From Grimontia kaedaensis (GTDB lineage: Bacteria; Pseudomonadota; Gammaproteobacteria; Enterobacterales; Vibrionaceae), in contig NZ_CP082275.1 in the NCBI RefSeq assembly GCF_023746615.1, positions 3,694,659 through 3,758,658 on the forward strand: 64,000 nucleotides of DNA, written 5' to 3'. Positions 1 through 12,465 of this stretch are shown one piece after another (within the stretch, counting starts at the first letter, position 1; the number at the start of each line of letters is the position of its first letter). The notes beneath the pieces were generated by a model, which did not search any database, was not told the origin of the DNA, and saw only the letters and a list, made by a program, of their open reading frames with translations. The position numbers were made by a program, and so were the translations under genes.

Positions 1-1156
1 ATGCCACGTCATACTTCGCACAGATTTCACAAATCTCACGGAAGTGGGTGTAGAGGAAACTTTCCTGATGGTGTGCTAAACACCACTTGGCGATGATAGA
101 GCCGCCACGGGAGACAATGCCGGTAACACGTTTAGCTGTCATTGGTACGTAGCGCAGCAGCACACCAGCGTGGATAGTGAAGTAATCAACACCCTGCTCT
201 GCCTGTTCAATAAGGGTGTCACGCATCACTTCCCACGTCAGGTTTTCAGCGATACCATTTACTTTCTCAAGTGCCTGATACATAGGAACAGTACCGATTG
301 GCACAGGGCTATTTCTCAAGATCCACTCGCGAGTTTCATGGATGTTTCGACCGGTCGATAAATCCATGACCGTATCTGCGCCCCAGCGGGTAGACCACAC
401 CAACTTCTCGGTTTCCTCTTCAATCGATGAGGTGACTGATGAGTTACCAATATTCGCGTTCACTTTCACCAAGAAATTGCGGCCAATGATCATTGGCTCA
501 GATTCAGGGTGGTTAATATTGGAAGGAATGATCGCGCGGCCTTCCGCCACTTCTTTACGAACAAATTCCGGCGTAATTTCTTTTGGAAGGTTAGCACCAA
601 AGTTCTGACCCGAATGCTGACGGTTCAGTTGCTCATCTGCATATTGCTGGCGACCCATGTTTTCACGAATCGCGATGTACTCCATTTCAGGAGTAATGAT
701 GCCCCGACGTGCATAGTGTAGCTGGGTAACACACTGCCCATTTTGGGCTCGACGCACGGACGGCAGATTACCAAAGCGAAGCTCATCCAGTGTGTCATCA
801 TCCAAACGTGTCTTGGCAAAGTCTGACGTCACTCCATCAAGGAGTTCAGTATCACTGCGCTCTTCTATCCAGCGCTCTCGTAGCTTTGGCAGACCCGCAT
901 ATATGTCAATTTCGTAGTCTGGATCGGTATACACACCAGATGTGTCGTAAACACGAACCGGCTCATTTTCTTCAAACTGGGGATTATCTTTAGTGCCACC
1001 GATGAGGCTTGGTGCTAGGGAGATTTCACGCATGCCCACCCGAATATCTGGACGGGAGCCCTCTAAATGAACTTTAAGAGAATTAGGAAAGGGTTGTACC
1101 GACAGGTTATCGATAAAGGCTTTTGCTTCGTTTCTGGCTTGTTTACGGTTCGACAT
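1..1156 (-). CDS. thiC: Phosphomethylpyrimidine synthase ThiC, 5' part (gene runs off the left edge)
   Basis: The first ~385 codons of ThiC are visible. The enzyme is a cytosolic radical-SAM protein that converts aminoimidazole ribotide to HMP phosphate for thiamine synthesis. The start is the ATG at 1156-1154 (MSNRKQARNEAKAF), preceded by a GGAGTA ribosome binding site. Recognisable ThiC stretches include VYDTSGVYTDP near the N-terminus, EYIAIRENMG, NINHPESEPMIIGRNF, NIGNSSVTSSIEEE, DLSTGRNIHETREWI and FTIHAGVLLRYVP. The C-terminal cysteine motif that binds the iron-sulfur cluster lies outside the window. A TPP riboswitch stands directly upstream on the same strand, which agrees with the assignment. 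Confidence 0.97.
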   Translation of the reverse strand, partial: MSNRKQARNEAKAFIDNLSVQPFPNSLKVHLEGSRPDIRVGMREISLAPSLIGGTKDNPQFEENEPVRVYDTSGVYTDPDYEIDIYAGLPKLRERWIEERSDTELLDGVTSDFAKTRLDDDTLDELRFGNLPSVRRAQNGQCVTQLHYARRGIITPEMEYIAIRENMGRQQYADEQLNRQHSGQNFGANLPKEITPEFVRKEVAEGRAIIPSNINHPESEPMIIGRNFLVKVNANIGNSSVTSSIEEETEKLVWSTRWGADTVMDLSTGRNIHETREWILRNSPVPIGTVPMYQALEKVNGIAENLTWEVMRDTLIEQAEQGVDYFTIHAGVLLRYVPMTAKRVTGIVSRGGSIIAKWCLAHHQESFLYTHFREICEICAKYDVA

Positions 1157-1214
1157 AGCATTACTCCAATATATTTTTGGGAATAAATGCTTGCCGGATT
1201 TGCTGAGCAAGAGG

Positions 1215-1255
1215 TGTGGTGAAACTTATAGATATCAATATCCCAGAACACCACA
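1215..1255 (-). promoter_or_regulatory. Possible expression-platform stem between TPP riboswitch and thiC
   Basis: Seven-base arms TGTGGTG (1249-1255 on the minus strand) and CACCACA (1215-1221) can pair around a 27-base loop just downstream of the aptamer. No T-run follows, so it is not a simple terminator. A role in the switch mechanism is inference only. Confidence 0.35.
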
Positions 1256-1266
1256 ATTGTTGTTCT

Positions 1267-1348
1267 CTTGTTCCCTTCGCAGGTATTAGCCTGATCAGGT
1301 TCAACGGATCCTGCTTTCGCAGTCTCAGCCAAATGGCACTCCGACAAG
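1267..1348 (-). promoter_or_regulatory. TPP riboswitch (THI box) of thiC
   Basis: Read on the minus strand the segment carries the THI-box core: GGAGTGCC, CTGAGA, then GAACCTGATCAGG, TAATACC and GCGAAGGGA in the conserved order. CTTGT and ACAAG at the two ends can form the closing stem. It lies about 110 bases before the thiC start, as expected for TPP-controlled thiamine genes. TPP binding should reduce thiC expression. Confidence 0.93.
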
Positions 1349-1402
1349 TATCAGCGAACGAGTATAGGGAATGCTTTCCGTTATCTCAACCACTCAAAGT
1401 GA

Positions 1403-1786
1403 TTAACCGCGCATTAACAACTGAAAGCCTGCCCAAGCTGCAAAAATACAGATAACGACATTAAGCACAACATTCAGTCCCATTTTGAACCACTCACCCT
1501 GCTGAAGGAGCAAAACGTTATCCATAGAAAACGTAGAAAACGTAGTGAGCGCCCCAAGGAAGCCAAGTCCGATAAGATGGCGCCAAGGACCTGGAGAAAA
1601 GACTTCCTGCTCTAAGGCTGCAACTAATAGTCCCATGATAAACGAGCCAACGACATTAACCGTTAAAGTACCATAAGGAAAACCACGCCCTAGTAACACA
1701 ACACAGAGCTCAGAAATCAGGTAACGAGAGCAAGCACCAAATGCTCCACCAATGGCTATATAAAAAAGTAGAACTGCTTGATTCAT
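1403..1786 (-). CDS. crcB: Fluoride ion channel CrcB/Fluc
   Basis: Small inner-membrane protein of the CrcB/Fluc family, which exports fluoride as a dual-topology dimer. Four hydrophobic segments are visible. The family motifs GGAFGACSRY, GTLTVNVVGSFIMG and GALTTFSTFS occur in order. The frame is open for 13 more codons upstream (to 1825), but starting at MNQAVLLFYIA gives 127 residues, the usual family length, so that start is preferred. The two upstream methionines remain possible. It lies between the thiC riboswitch and the end of the rrn operon, all on the minus strand. Confidence 0.92.
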   Translation of the reverse strand: MNQAVLLFYIAIGGAFGACSRYLISELCVVLLGRGFPYGTLTVNVVGSFIMGLLVAALEQEVFSPGPWRHLIGLGFLGALTTFSTFSMDNVLLLQQGEWFKMGLNVVLNVVICIFAAWAGFQLLMRG

Positions 1787-1907
1787 GGTGTTTAGGTCCA
1801 TGTTGTCCAGAAACCAAGCTGACATGATACGCCTTAAAATGCGTATTCGCTAAGGCGATCTCTTAGCCAATTCAAATGTTGAACTGATTGAAAGAACAGT
1901 AGATACG

Positions 1908-1937
1908 AAAAAGCCTCAGCATTTCTGCTGAGGCTTT
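1908..1937 (-). terminator. Rho-independent terminator after tRNA-Trp
   Basis: On the minus strand AAGCCTCAGCA, a short loop and TGCTGAGGCTT form a strong hairpin followed by a T-run. It ends the transcript that carries tRNA-Trp. Confidence 0.85.
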
Positions 1938-1942
1938 GAATT

Positions 1943-2019
<77 letters not shown>

Positions 2020-2095
2020 ATACGCAGGCTATTTTAATGGTTCTCTGTCAAATAGCCAGTATTGATTGGGGAAAGCCAAATCAAGTGGACAGATT

Positions 2096-2227
2096 TCATA
2101 CAAGGTTATGATTCTTCTGCTTATACTTATTAAATACCAACAATGCGATCACTGCAGGCCCTGCGACTAAAGCTGCAATAGCGCTACAAAGCAGAGTCAT
2201 TTGAAGTAAAGCTGACAAATCATTCAT
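2096..2227 (-). CDS. Small hydrophobic protein, 43 residues, unrecognised
   Basis: An unlisted short frame begins with ATG at 2227, preceded by AAGGA about 12 bases upstream, and ends with TGA at 2096. The product begins MNDLSALLQMTLLCSAIAAL and ends in a basic, polar tail KYKQKNHNLV. About residues 9-32 are continuously hydrophobic and would make one transmembrane helix with the positive tail in the cytoplasm. I do not recognise the family. It lies between tRNA-Asp and tRNA-Trp on the rrn strand but after the tRNA-Asp terminator, so it would need its own promoter. The bias toward a single helix plus charged tail argues that it is real; its size and the lack of a known family argue for caution. 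Confidence 0.45.
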   Translation of the reverse strand: MNDLSALLQMTLLCSAIAALVAGPAVIALLVFNKYKQKNHNLV

Positions 2228-2512
2228 CTGATGATTCCTTTATCCTTTTTAGATAAGCCGATCATACCGTGATGGTATACAAAATACGTCTCAATGATAA
2301 GAACCAAAGAGAGTAACTCTAACAGTTGCATAAATAAAAATGAGAGAAGTGTATGACGATCACTAAATGTATGCATTTCAATACATCAGATGTAGATGTA
2401 GTTTCCAGACAAATCAAATTATTGGCGTTTACCTATTCATAAAGTGTGGTCAGTCTTATGTTTTAACTTCAAGACAGCAATAGAGTGAGAAGTTTGGTGG
2501 TATGACGGATAG
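2228..2512. other. Intergenic stretch without a recognised gene
   Basis: AT-rich sequence between the small membrane frame and the tRNA-Asp terminator. I see no convincing open frame. A weak dyad TGTAT/ATACA occurs near 2365-2385. It may hold the promoter for tRNA-Trp or for the small frame. Confidence 0.4.
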
Positions 2513-2513
2513 C

Positions 2514-2543
2514 AAAAAACCTCAGCCTTTCGACTGAGGTTTC
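2514..2543 (-). terminator. Rho-independent terminator after tRNA-Asp (end of rrn operon)
   Basis: Minus strand AAACCTCAG, loop, CTGAGGTTTTTT: a stable stem with a T-run immediately downstream of tRNA-Asp. Confidence 0.85.
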
Positions 2544-2552
2544 TTTAAGAAG

Positions 2553-2629
2553 TGGCGGAGCGGACGGGACTCGAACCCGCGACCCCCGGCGTGACAGGCC
2601 GGTATTCTAACCAACTGAACTACCGCTCC
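2553..2629 (-). tRNA. tRNA-Asp (anticodon GTC)
   Basis: Minus-strand cloverleaf GGAGCGGTAGTTCAG... with loop CTGTCAC in a CCGGC/GCCGG stem, anticodon GTC, encoded CCA. It follows the 5S gene by only 13 bases, so it is the distal tRNA of the rrn transcript. Confidence 0.96.
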
Positions 2630-2642
2630 ACACTTAAATTGG

Positions 2643-2762
2643 AAGCCTGGCGATGTCCTACTCTCACATGGGGAGACCCCACACTACCATCGGCGCTGTT
2701 ACGTTTCACTACTGAGTTCGGCATGGAGTCAGGTGGGTCCATAACGCTATGGTCGCCAAGCA
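2643..2762 (-). rRNA. rrf: 5S ribosomal RNA
   Basis: Begins TGCTTGGCGACCATAGCG and ends near CGCCAGGCTT on the minus strand; the terminal arms pair. About 120 nt, directly after 23S. Confidence 0.96.
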
Positions 2763-2889
2763 AATTCTGCTAAGTCTTCACCTTTTTAAAAAAGGTAAAA
2801 ACCAAAATCTTGGAAAGTGACTGTCTTTGTTCTCGTTCTTACACATTCAACGTTCTTATTCGAGTCCGTCAAAACCCCTTGGGTGTTGT

Positions 2890-5777
<2,888 letters not shown>

Positions 5778-6039
5778 ATACAACCCCAAGAGGTTTCGTA
5801 TGTTTAAACAACCAAGGTGTTCTAATAAGAACATGTTCACCCTTTTTGCCTCTGCTTTTTCTTAAAAAGCGGAAACATAAAGTGATGAACGATTTCGCCG
5901 GACTCAAATATTGTTCATCACTTCCGAAGAAGTGATGAAACCAAGAACACTTGAATGTGTTTGGTGTTAATTCCGAAGAATCAACATTTGAGAACTTTTA
6001 CAAACAAACTGAATCAGTTTGTTTAGTCAGCTTTCCAGA

Positions 6040-6052
6040 TTTTTAAAGAGCA
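6040..6052 (-). promoter_or_regulatory. boxA-like antitermination element in the 16S-23S spacer
   Basis: Minus strand TGCTCTTTAAAAA, close to the rrn boxA consensus, between tRNA-Ala and 23S. It would load the Nus antitermination complex. Confidence 0.7.
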
Positions 6053-6129
6053 TGTGATGTGTTCTAGTGAACAACCACTTTTTAAGAACACTCATCATTC
6101 TCTGTTCGAAGAGAAGTGTGCTTAAAGAG

Positions 6130-6205
6130 TGGTGGAGCTATGCGGGATCGAACCGCAGACCTCTTGAATGCAAATCAAGCGCTCTCCCAGCTGAGCTATA
6201 GCCCC
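6130..6205 (-). tRNA. tRNA-Ala (anticodon TGC)
   Basis: Minus strand GGGGCTATAGCTCAGC... with TTGAT/TGC context: loop TTTGCAT gives TGC. Encoded CCA. Spacer tRNA of the rrn operon. Confidence 0.97.
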
Positions 6206-6238
6206 ACATCGATACTTAGTGCCACCAACCGAATTGAT

Positions 6239-6315
<77 letters not shown>

Positions 6316-6382
6316 ATCTAAGTATGTTCTTTATCTTTTTGACCGTAGCAATCTGTGTGGACACTAGCATTAATAGTATCGT

Positions 6383-7935
<1,553 letters not shown>

Positions 7936-8109
7936 AAGTTTTTGGCTCGATGAAATACTGTTGTGTTCTAACCCCTCTCTACAAAGTAAAGAAAGAGCAG
8001 AACGAATTGACTGTGCCGATAACTCCGTAGAGTTTTCGTTTGGTCACTCAGTAAACATCGATAAATCTTTTGTCTATCAATCACGAGTGCCCACACAGAT
8101 TGCATAGGT

Positions 8110-8124
8110 CAAATTGTTAAAGAA
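8110..8124 (-). promoter_or_regulatory. boxA element in the rrn leader
   Basis: Minus strand TTCTTTAACAATTTG, matching the rrn boxA core CTTTAACAA, about 175 bases before 16S. Expected site for Nus-factor antitermination. Confidence 0.75.
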
Positions 8125-8167
8125 CGTTGACTTGAAGAAGCGCTGCTTCTCACCGTCAGGGCTGCGA

Positions 8168-8195
8168 ATTTTACGCTGCCGGGCGATGAAGTCAA
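8168..8195 (-). promoter_or_regulatory. rrn promoter, proximal (P3)
   Basis: Minus strand -35 TTGACT (8190-8195), 16-base spacer, -10 TAAAAT (8168-8173), then a discriminator with GC-rich bases (TCGCAGCCC). Confidence 0.75.
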
Positions 8196-8292
8196 GAAGA
8201 AATTTTGAGATTTTTCAGCCTTGCTTTCGCAACCCTCAAAACACCTTGTTGACTTGCCTCTCGGGGTGAATTTCCCTTCGAAGCGGGCGGCC

Positions 8293-8320
8293 ATTCTACT
8301 GATTCGAAACAGCGCGTCAA
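8293..8320 (-). promoter_or_regulatory. rrn promoter, middle (P2)
   Basis: Minus strand -35 TTGACG (8315-8320), 16-base spacer, -10 TAGAAT (8293-8298), followed by the GC-rich discriminator GGCCGCC typical of stringently controlled promoters. Confidence 0.75.
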
Positions 8321-8414
8321 GCGTTTATTTCAACTCAATTTTTGAGGCCTTCGCCGTACCGATTTGAGGGGGCGTTTCCGCGGTGGGAGCCGCTCTCCGT
8401 GTCGGTGAGGCGGC

Positions 8415-8442
8415 ATTATAGGGAGGTCTGAAATTCTGGCAA
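8415..8442 (-). promoter_or_regulatory. rrn promoter, distal (P1)
   Basis: Minus strand -35 TTGCCA (8437-8442), 16-base spacer, -10 TATAAT (8415-8420), GC-rich discriminator GCCGCC. A/T tracts upstream (8443-8520) could act as an UP element. Confidence 0.75.
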
Positions 8443-8589
8443 GGCCTTTTTTGAGGTTTTTTATGAAAAACGGTGCGTTCGATTATTTTTCGCCCAAAAC
8501 GGTATTAAAGTGCATTAAAACGAACAAGAATTGCACTCTTTTCCGCATCAAGATAGTCTGTTTTCAATCATCCTTATTTGGAATTCTCT

Positions 8590-9135
8590 ATGTCTTCTGT
8601 ACTTCGCAGTTATAAAGGTATCTTTCCAACAGTCGGTGAACGCGTTTACCTCGACCCTTCTTCTGTATTGGTTGGCGATATTACCCTTGGTGATGACGCA
8701 AGCATTTGGCCTTTGGTTGCTGCCCGCGGTGACGTTAACCATATCCGTATCGGCCAGCGGTCTAACATTCAGGATGGCTCTGTTCTTCATGTCACCCACA
8801 AGAACAAAGAGAACCCAGGAGGCTATCCGCTGATCATCGGTGATGACGTGACTGTCGGACACAAAGTCATGCTGCATGGCTGCACTATCGGTAATAAAGT
8901 GCTTGTCGGCATGGGCGCGATTGTTCTCGATGGTGCTGTAATAGAAGATGAAGTCATGGTGGGTGCGGGCAGTTTGGTTCCGCCTGGTAAACGTTTAGAG
9001 TCTGGTTTTCTCTATGTGGGCAGTCCGGTAAAACAAGCGCGCCCTTTGAAAGAAGCAGAACGCGCTTTTTTGCAGAAATCGTCTAATAACTATGTTGTCA
9101 CGAAAAATGAGTACATCGCAGAGCTCGAAGGTTAA
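8590..9135 (+). CDS. yrdA: Gamma-carbonic anhydrase-like hexapeptide protein YrdA
   Basis: A 181-residue left-handed beta-helix protein of the gamma-carbonic anhydrase/YrdA family, probably a cytosolic metal-binding trimer. Hexapeptide repeats run from about residue 25 to 140. Candidate zinc ligands are His67 (QDGSVLH), His91 and His96 (VGHKVMLHG); the five-residue spacing of the last two matches the Cam enzymes. Activity has not been shown for most members. The start MSSVLRSYKGIFP is chosen because it matches family length; an in-frame TTG four codons upstream is less likely. It faces away from the rrn promoters and its stop codon overlaps that of the converging yrdB. Confidence 0.93.
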   Translation: MSSVLRSYKGIFPTVGERVYLDPSSVLVGDITLGDDASIWPLVAARGDVNHIRIGQRSNIQDGSVLHVTHKNKENPGGYPLIIGDDVTVGHKVMLHGCTIGNKVLVGMGAIVLDGAVIEDEVMVGAGSLVPPGKRLESGFLYVGSPVKQARPLKEAERAFLQKSSNNYVVTKNEYIAELEG

Positions 9136-9395
9136 CGCACCCAGATCTCACCGGACGCATTGAAGTCTTCCTCTTCAATGGCTTCTTCTGCTAACTCTTC
9201 CAGATCGAAGCGATTCCCGGCAAACGCTGCCAGAATCGCTTCTTCTGTATTCAAAGCTACTCGCTCTCTCTTTTCCAGATCAACAATCGAGATAAAGCAG
9301 GCAATCAAGGAGCCTGCTTGCTGCGCATCAAAGCGGACAGCGCATTTTTCAGTATCGACCTCTTGGAGGTCAGGGAAAAGGATGTTCTGGTTCAT
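9132..9395 (-). CDS. yrdB: DUF1488 family protein YrdB
   Basis: An 87-residue acidic protein of the DUF1488/YrdB family. The ATG start at 9395 (MNQNILFPDLQEVD) is taken over an in-frame GTG two codons upstream because E. coli YrdB also begins MNQ. The typical C-terminal acidic run LEELAEEAIEEEDF and final WVR are visible. No biochemical role is known. It is the last gene of a tsaC-hemF-aroE-yrdB operon and starts 11 bases after the aroE stop. Confidence 0.9.
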   Translation of the reverse strand: MNQNILFPDLQEVDTEKCAVRFDAQQAGSLIACFISIVDLEKRERVALNTEEAILAAFAGNRFDLEELAEEAIEEEDFNASGEIWVR

Positions 9396-9406
9396 CTGCA
9401 CTTCAT

Positions 9407-10225
9407 CTATTCAGCAAGATTACTGCGAAGCTCTCTCAGCACCTGTCCAGTTCCCGGCCTGATACCACGCCAAATCGTAAAACTCTCCGCCGCTTGTCCC
9501 ACCAGCATACCCAATCCATCAATCACACGAGCGGCACCGTTATCCAGAGCCCACCGGTTACTGCTGGTCACGCCTGAACCATATACCATGTCATAAACTA
9601 CGGTTTGACTGCCAAACACAGTCGCTGAGATTTGTGGGTGTTCTCCTGAAAGGCTGGCAGATGTAGAATTCACCACCACATCAAACTCTCCTTCCAGCGA
9701 TTCAAAGCTGGTTGCCGACACACTGCCATTATCCGCAAATAGTGATGCCAGCATCTCGGCTTTACTTGCAGTGCGGTTAGCAATCACCAATTGTGCAGGC
9801 TCGTGAGCCAGTAAGGGAAGAATCACTCCCCTCGCTGCGCCACCTGCACCAAGCAATAAAATTTTAGCGCCTTCGAGTTGGACATGGTGACTCAGCAGAT
9901 CTTGCACCAGCCCTTCCCCGTCCGTGTTATCGCCGAGTATGCCGCCATCATCGAGCTTTTTCAGTGTGTTCACCGCCCCAGCGAGCTTAGCCCGCTCGGT
10001 CAGCATGGTCGCCAACTTAAACGCCTCTTCTTTAAAGGGCACAGTGACATTACATCCTTTGCCGCCACTATTAAAAAAGGCAGTTACCGCTTCCTCAAAA
10101 CCACCGATTGGCGCTTCGAGCGTTTCATAATCCATTGCCTGCGCAGTATGGCGCGCAAACAAGGTGTGTATAAAAGGAGACTTACTGTGTGAGATCGGGT
10201 TGCCGACAACGACATATTTATCCAC
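9407..10225 (-). CDS. aroE: Shikimate dehydrogenase (NADP+)
   Basis: 272 residues, normal for AroE, which reduces 3-dehydroshikimate to shikimate in aromatic amino acid synthesis. Visible motifs: substrate loop GNPISHSKSP (8-17), NVTVPFKE with catalytic Lys65, GDNTDGEG with Asp102, the Rossmann loop GAGGAARG (126-133) and NRT (150-152), the NADP phosphate-binding signature. It lies 18 bases after hemF on the same strand, in a probable operon with tsaC and yrdB. Confidence 0.98.
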   Translation of the reverse strand: MDKYVVVGNPISHSKSPFIHTLFARHTAQAMDYETLEAPIGGFEEAVTAFFNSGGKGCNVTVPFKEEAFKLATMLTERAKLAGAVNTLKKLDDGGILGDNTDGEGLVQDLLSHHVQLEGAKILLLGAGGAARGVILPLLAHEPAQLVIANRTASKAEMLASLFADNGSVSATSFESLEGEFDVVVNSTSASLSGEHPQISATVFGSQTVVYDMVYGSGVTSSNRWALDNGAARVIDGLGMLVGQAAESFTIWRGIRPGTGQVLRELRSNLAE

Positions 10226-10243
10226 GACTTTGTTTTCCTTGAA

Positions 10244-11167
10244 TTACCATTCCCTTGGTTTCAAAAACTCTTTGTAGAGCTTCTCTTCAGCAGACCCTGG
10301 CTCAGGCTCGAATCCATACTCCCAGCGCACCAGTGGTGGCATAGACATCAGGATTGATTCTGTTCGTCCGCCGCTTTGCAGACCAAACAGAGTGCCACGA
10401 TCGTAGACAAGATTAAACTCAACATAACGCCCGCGGCGATAAAGTTGGAATTCACGCTCATGTTCACCGTAAGCGGCGTCTTTGCGTTTCTGCACGATCG
10501 GGAGGTAAGCATCGAGGTAACCCTCACCCACGGCTTTTATATAATCGAAAGACGCGTCGAATCCCCACTGGTTCAAATCATCAAAGAAAAGACCGCCGAC
10601 ACCACGGGTTTCGTTACGGTGAGGCAAGAAGAAATAACGATCACACCAGGCTTTGTGCTCAGCATATACATCAGCGCCAAAGGGTGCACAAATAGACTTC
10701 GCCGTTTGGTGCCAATGAACACAATCTTCTTCTACTGGATAGAAAGGCGTGAGATCGAAGCCACCACCAAACCACCAAACCGGGGCTTCCCCTTCTTTTT
10801 CGGCAATGAAGAAACGGACATTGGCGTGGGAAGTCGGAACATTCGGGTTTTTAGGATGCACCACCAAAGACACACCCATGGCTTCAAAGCCTCTGCCTGC
10901 CAGTTCAGGACGGTGCGCCGTCGCCGAGCCCGGCATTTTGTCCCCAAACACATGGGAGAAATTCACGCCAGCCTGCTCAAATACATTGCCATCGCGAAGC
11001 ACCCGGCTTTTACCACCGCCGCCCGCAGTTCTCTCCCAGGCATCTTCCTCAAATGTCGCACCGCCGTCTTCTTTTTCCAGCGCCGCACATATCATGTCCT
11101 GCAACGACAGTAAAAAGCGCTTAACCGCCTCTTTATCAACCTGCTGAGGAAGGTTCTGATTCTCCAC
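10244..11167 (-). CDS. hemF: Oxygen-dependent coproporphyrinogen III oxidase
   Basis: 307 residues. HemF performs the aerobic oxidative decarboxylation of coproporphyrinogen III to protoporphyrinogen IX in haem synthesis. Signature segments WWFGGGFDLTPFYP, HRNETRGVGGLFFDDL and RRGRYVEFNLVYDRGT are present. The start codon is GTG (11167-11165), preceded by AAGGAA at good spacing. It follows tsaC by 21 bases and precedes aroE by 18, so it is co-transcribed. Confidence 0.98.
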   Translation of the reverse strand: MENQNLPQQVDKEAVKRFLLSLQDMICAALEKEDGGATFEEDAWERTAGGGGKSRVLRDGNVFEQAGVNFSHVFGDKMPGSATAHRPELAGRGFEAMGVSLVVHPKNPNVPTSHANVRFFIAEKEGEAPVWWFGGGFDLTPFYPVEEDCVHWHQTAKSICAPFGADVYAEHKAWCDRYFFLPHRNETRGVGGLFFDDLNQWGFDASFDYIKAVGEGYLDAYLPIVQKRKDAAYGEHEREFQLYRRGRYVEFNLVYDRGTLFGLQSGGRTESILMSMPPLVRWEYGFEPEPGSAEEKLYKEFLKPREW

Positions 11168-11188
11168 GTGATTTCCTTGTACTTTTAT

Positions 11189-11746
11189 TTAGCCCTGACG
11201 AAGCACCTTACCAGAACGCGCATCTCGGATCTCGGTGGGCTTGTCACGTCCGCCAATTTTTCCTTCTAAAACACTCGGCACACGGCTACCCAATTGCTCT
11301 ACCACTTCCGCCACACTGCGACACGGCTCTTCACCGCTAAGGTTGGCACTGGTTGATGTGATGGGTTTGCCATAAGAAAGACACAGTTCGCGGACATCTG
11401 GATGATCGGAAACGCGCACAGCGACAGTATCGAACTGCCCAGTCACCCAATCAGTGATCTTTTTGCCTGCGGGCATGACCCAGGTAACAGGGCCCGGCCA
11501 GGTTGCTAAAACCTCGGCTTTCACCTCTTCACTCAGGCTATCGAAATCAATGTATCCGTCCAACTGGGAAAGCTCTGCCGCGATCAGAATAAGGCCTTTG
11601 GCCTTATCACGCTCTTTTACATCTAAAAGCGCCTGCACAGCGGCTGGGCTGTCCGGGTCACAACCCACACCAAATACCCCTTCTGTGGGGTACGCGATAA
11701 CTTCCCCGCGCGCCAACGCTGCAACGCATTGCTTAACATTCGCCAA
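11189..11746 (-). CDS. tsaC: Threonylcarbamoyl-AMP synthase TsaC (YrdC)
   Basis: Makes threonylcarbamoyl-adenylate from threonine, bicarbonate and ATP for the t6A37 modification of ANN-decoding tRNAs. The fold motifs VIAYPTEGVFGVGCDPDS and STSANLSGEEP are present. The frame is open up to 11824, but I choose the TTG at 11746-11744: it has a strong AGGAG eight bases upstream and gives 185 residues beginning (M)ANVKQCVAALARGE, the family length. The upstream extension is arginine/glycine-rich and has no family counterpart. First gene of the tsaC-hemF-aroE-yrdB operon. Confidence 0.94.
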   Translation of the reverse strand: MANVKQCVAALARGEVIAYPTEGVFGVGCDPDSPAAVQALLDVKERDKAKGLILIAAELSQLDGYIDFDSLSEEVKAEVLATWPGPVTWVMPAGKKITDWVTGQFDTVAVRVSDHPDVRELCLSYGKPITSTSANLSGEEPCRSVAEVVEQLGSRVPSVLEGKIGGRDKPTEIRDARSGKVLRQG

Positions 11747-11889
11747 TGCTCTTCTCCTGCCTCTACCCGAAAAATTCGGCTTACTATGACCAACTTTACC
11801 CGACGTTCTCAACACTTTTGTCACAAATCGAAACAGACTTTCTATCAGCCCCGTTTATAACAGGTATCCAAACAGCAGCAAACAGACTG

Positions 11890-11927
11890 ACGCAAACGTT
11901 TTCCTTGCTGCTTTTTGCCGATATAAT
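11890..11927 (+). promoter_or_regulatory. PurR operator overlapping the purEK promoter
   Basis: ACGCAAACGTTTTCCT (11890-11905) fits the PurR box consensus. A -10 TATAAT lies at 11922-11927, so the operator covers the -35 region, as in E. coli purE. Repression by PurR with hypoxanthine or guanine is inferred. Confidence 0.88.
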
Positions 11928-11977
11928 GCGCCCACTTTCCATGTTTCAGCGGTTAACGAGCATTTACAGGAGTTACT

Positions 11978-12463
11978 ATGAAAGTCGGCATCATCATGGG
12001 TTCTAAGTCAGATTGGCCAACCATGAAAAACGCAGCAGATATGCTGGATCACTTCGGCGTTGACTACGAAACCAAAGTGGTTTCCGCCCACCGCACTCCT
12101 GGCCTGCTCGCAGATTATGCCAGCGAAGCTGCTTCACGTGGCCTGAAAGTGATTATTGCCGGCGCAGGTGGCGCTGCTCACCTACCTGGGATGACCGCCG
12201 CGTTTACCAGCCTTCCTGTACTGGGTGTACCGGTTCAGTCAAAAGCACTGAAAGGGATGGATTCGCTACTTTCTATCGTCCAAATGCCAAAAGGGGTGGC
12301 AGTAGGAACGCTGGCAATTGGTGATGCAGGTGCCGCGAATGCCGGCCTGCTTGCAGCGCAAATCTTGGCGACCAATGATGCAGAGCTGATGGCAAAAGTC
12401 GACGCTTTCCGTCAGAACCAAACAGACACCGTTCTCGCTAACCCTGACCCATCGGTAGATTAA
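11978..12463 (+). CDS. purE: N5-carboxyaminoimidazole ribonucleotide mutase
   Basis: 161 residues, class I PurE, which moves the carboxyl group of N5-CAIR to give CAIR in purine synthesis. Motifs: GSKSDWPTM (8-16), SAHRTP with the catalytic His, and AGAGGAAHLPGM. Preceded by AGGAG. purK follows after two bases, so the two act in sequence from one transcript under PurR control. Confidence 0.98.
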   Translation: MKVGIIMGSKSDWPTMKNAADMLDHFGVDYETKVVSAHRTPGLLADYASEAASRGLKVIIAGAGGAAHLPGMTAAFTSLPVLGVPVQSKALKGMDSLLSIVQMPKGVAVGTLAIGDAGAANAGLLAAQILATNDAELMAKVDAFRQNQTDTVLANPDPSVD

Positions 12464-12465
12464 TC

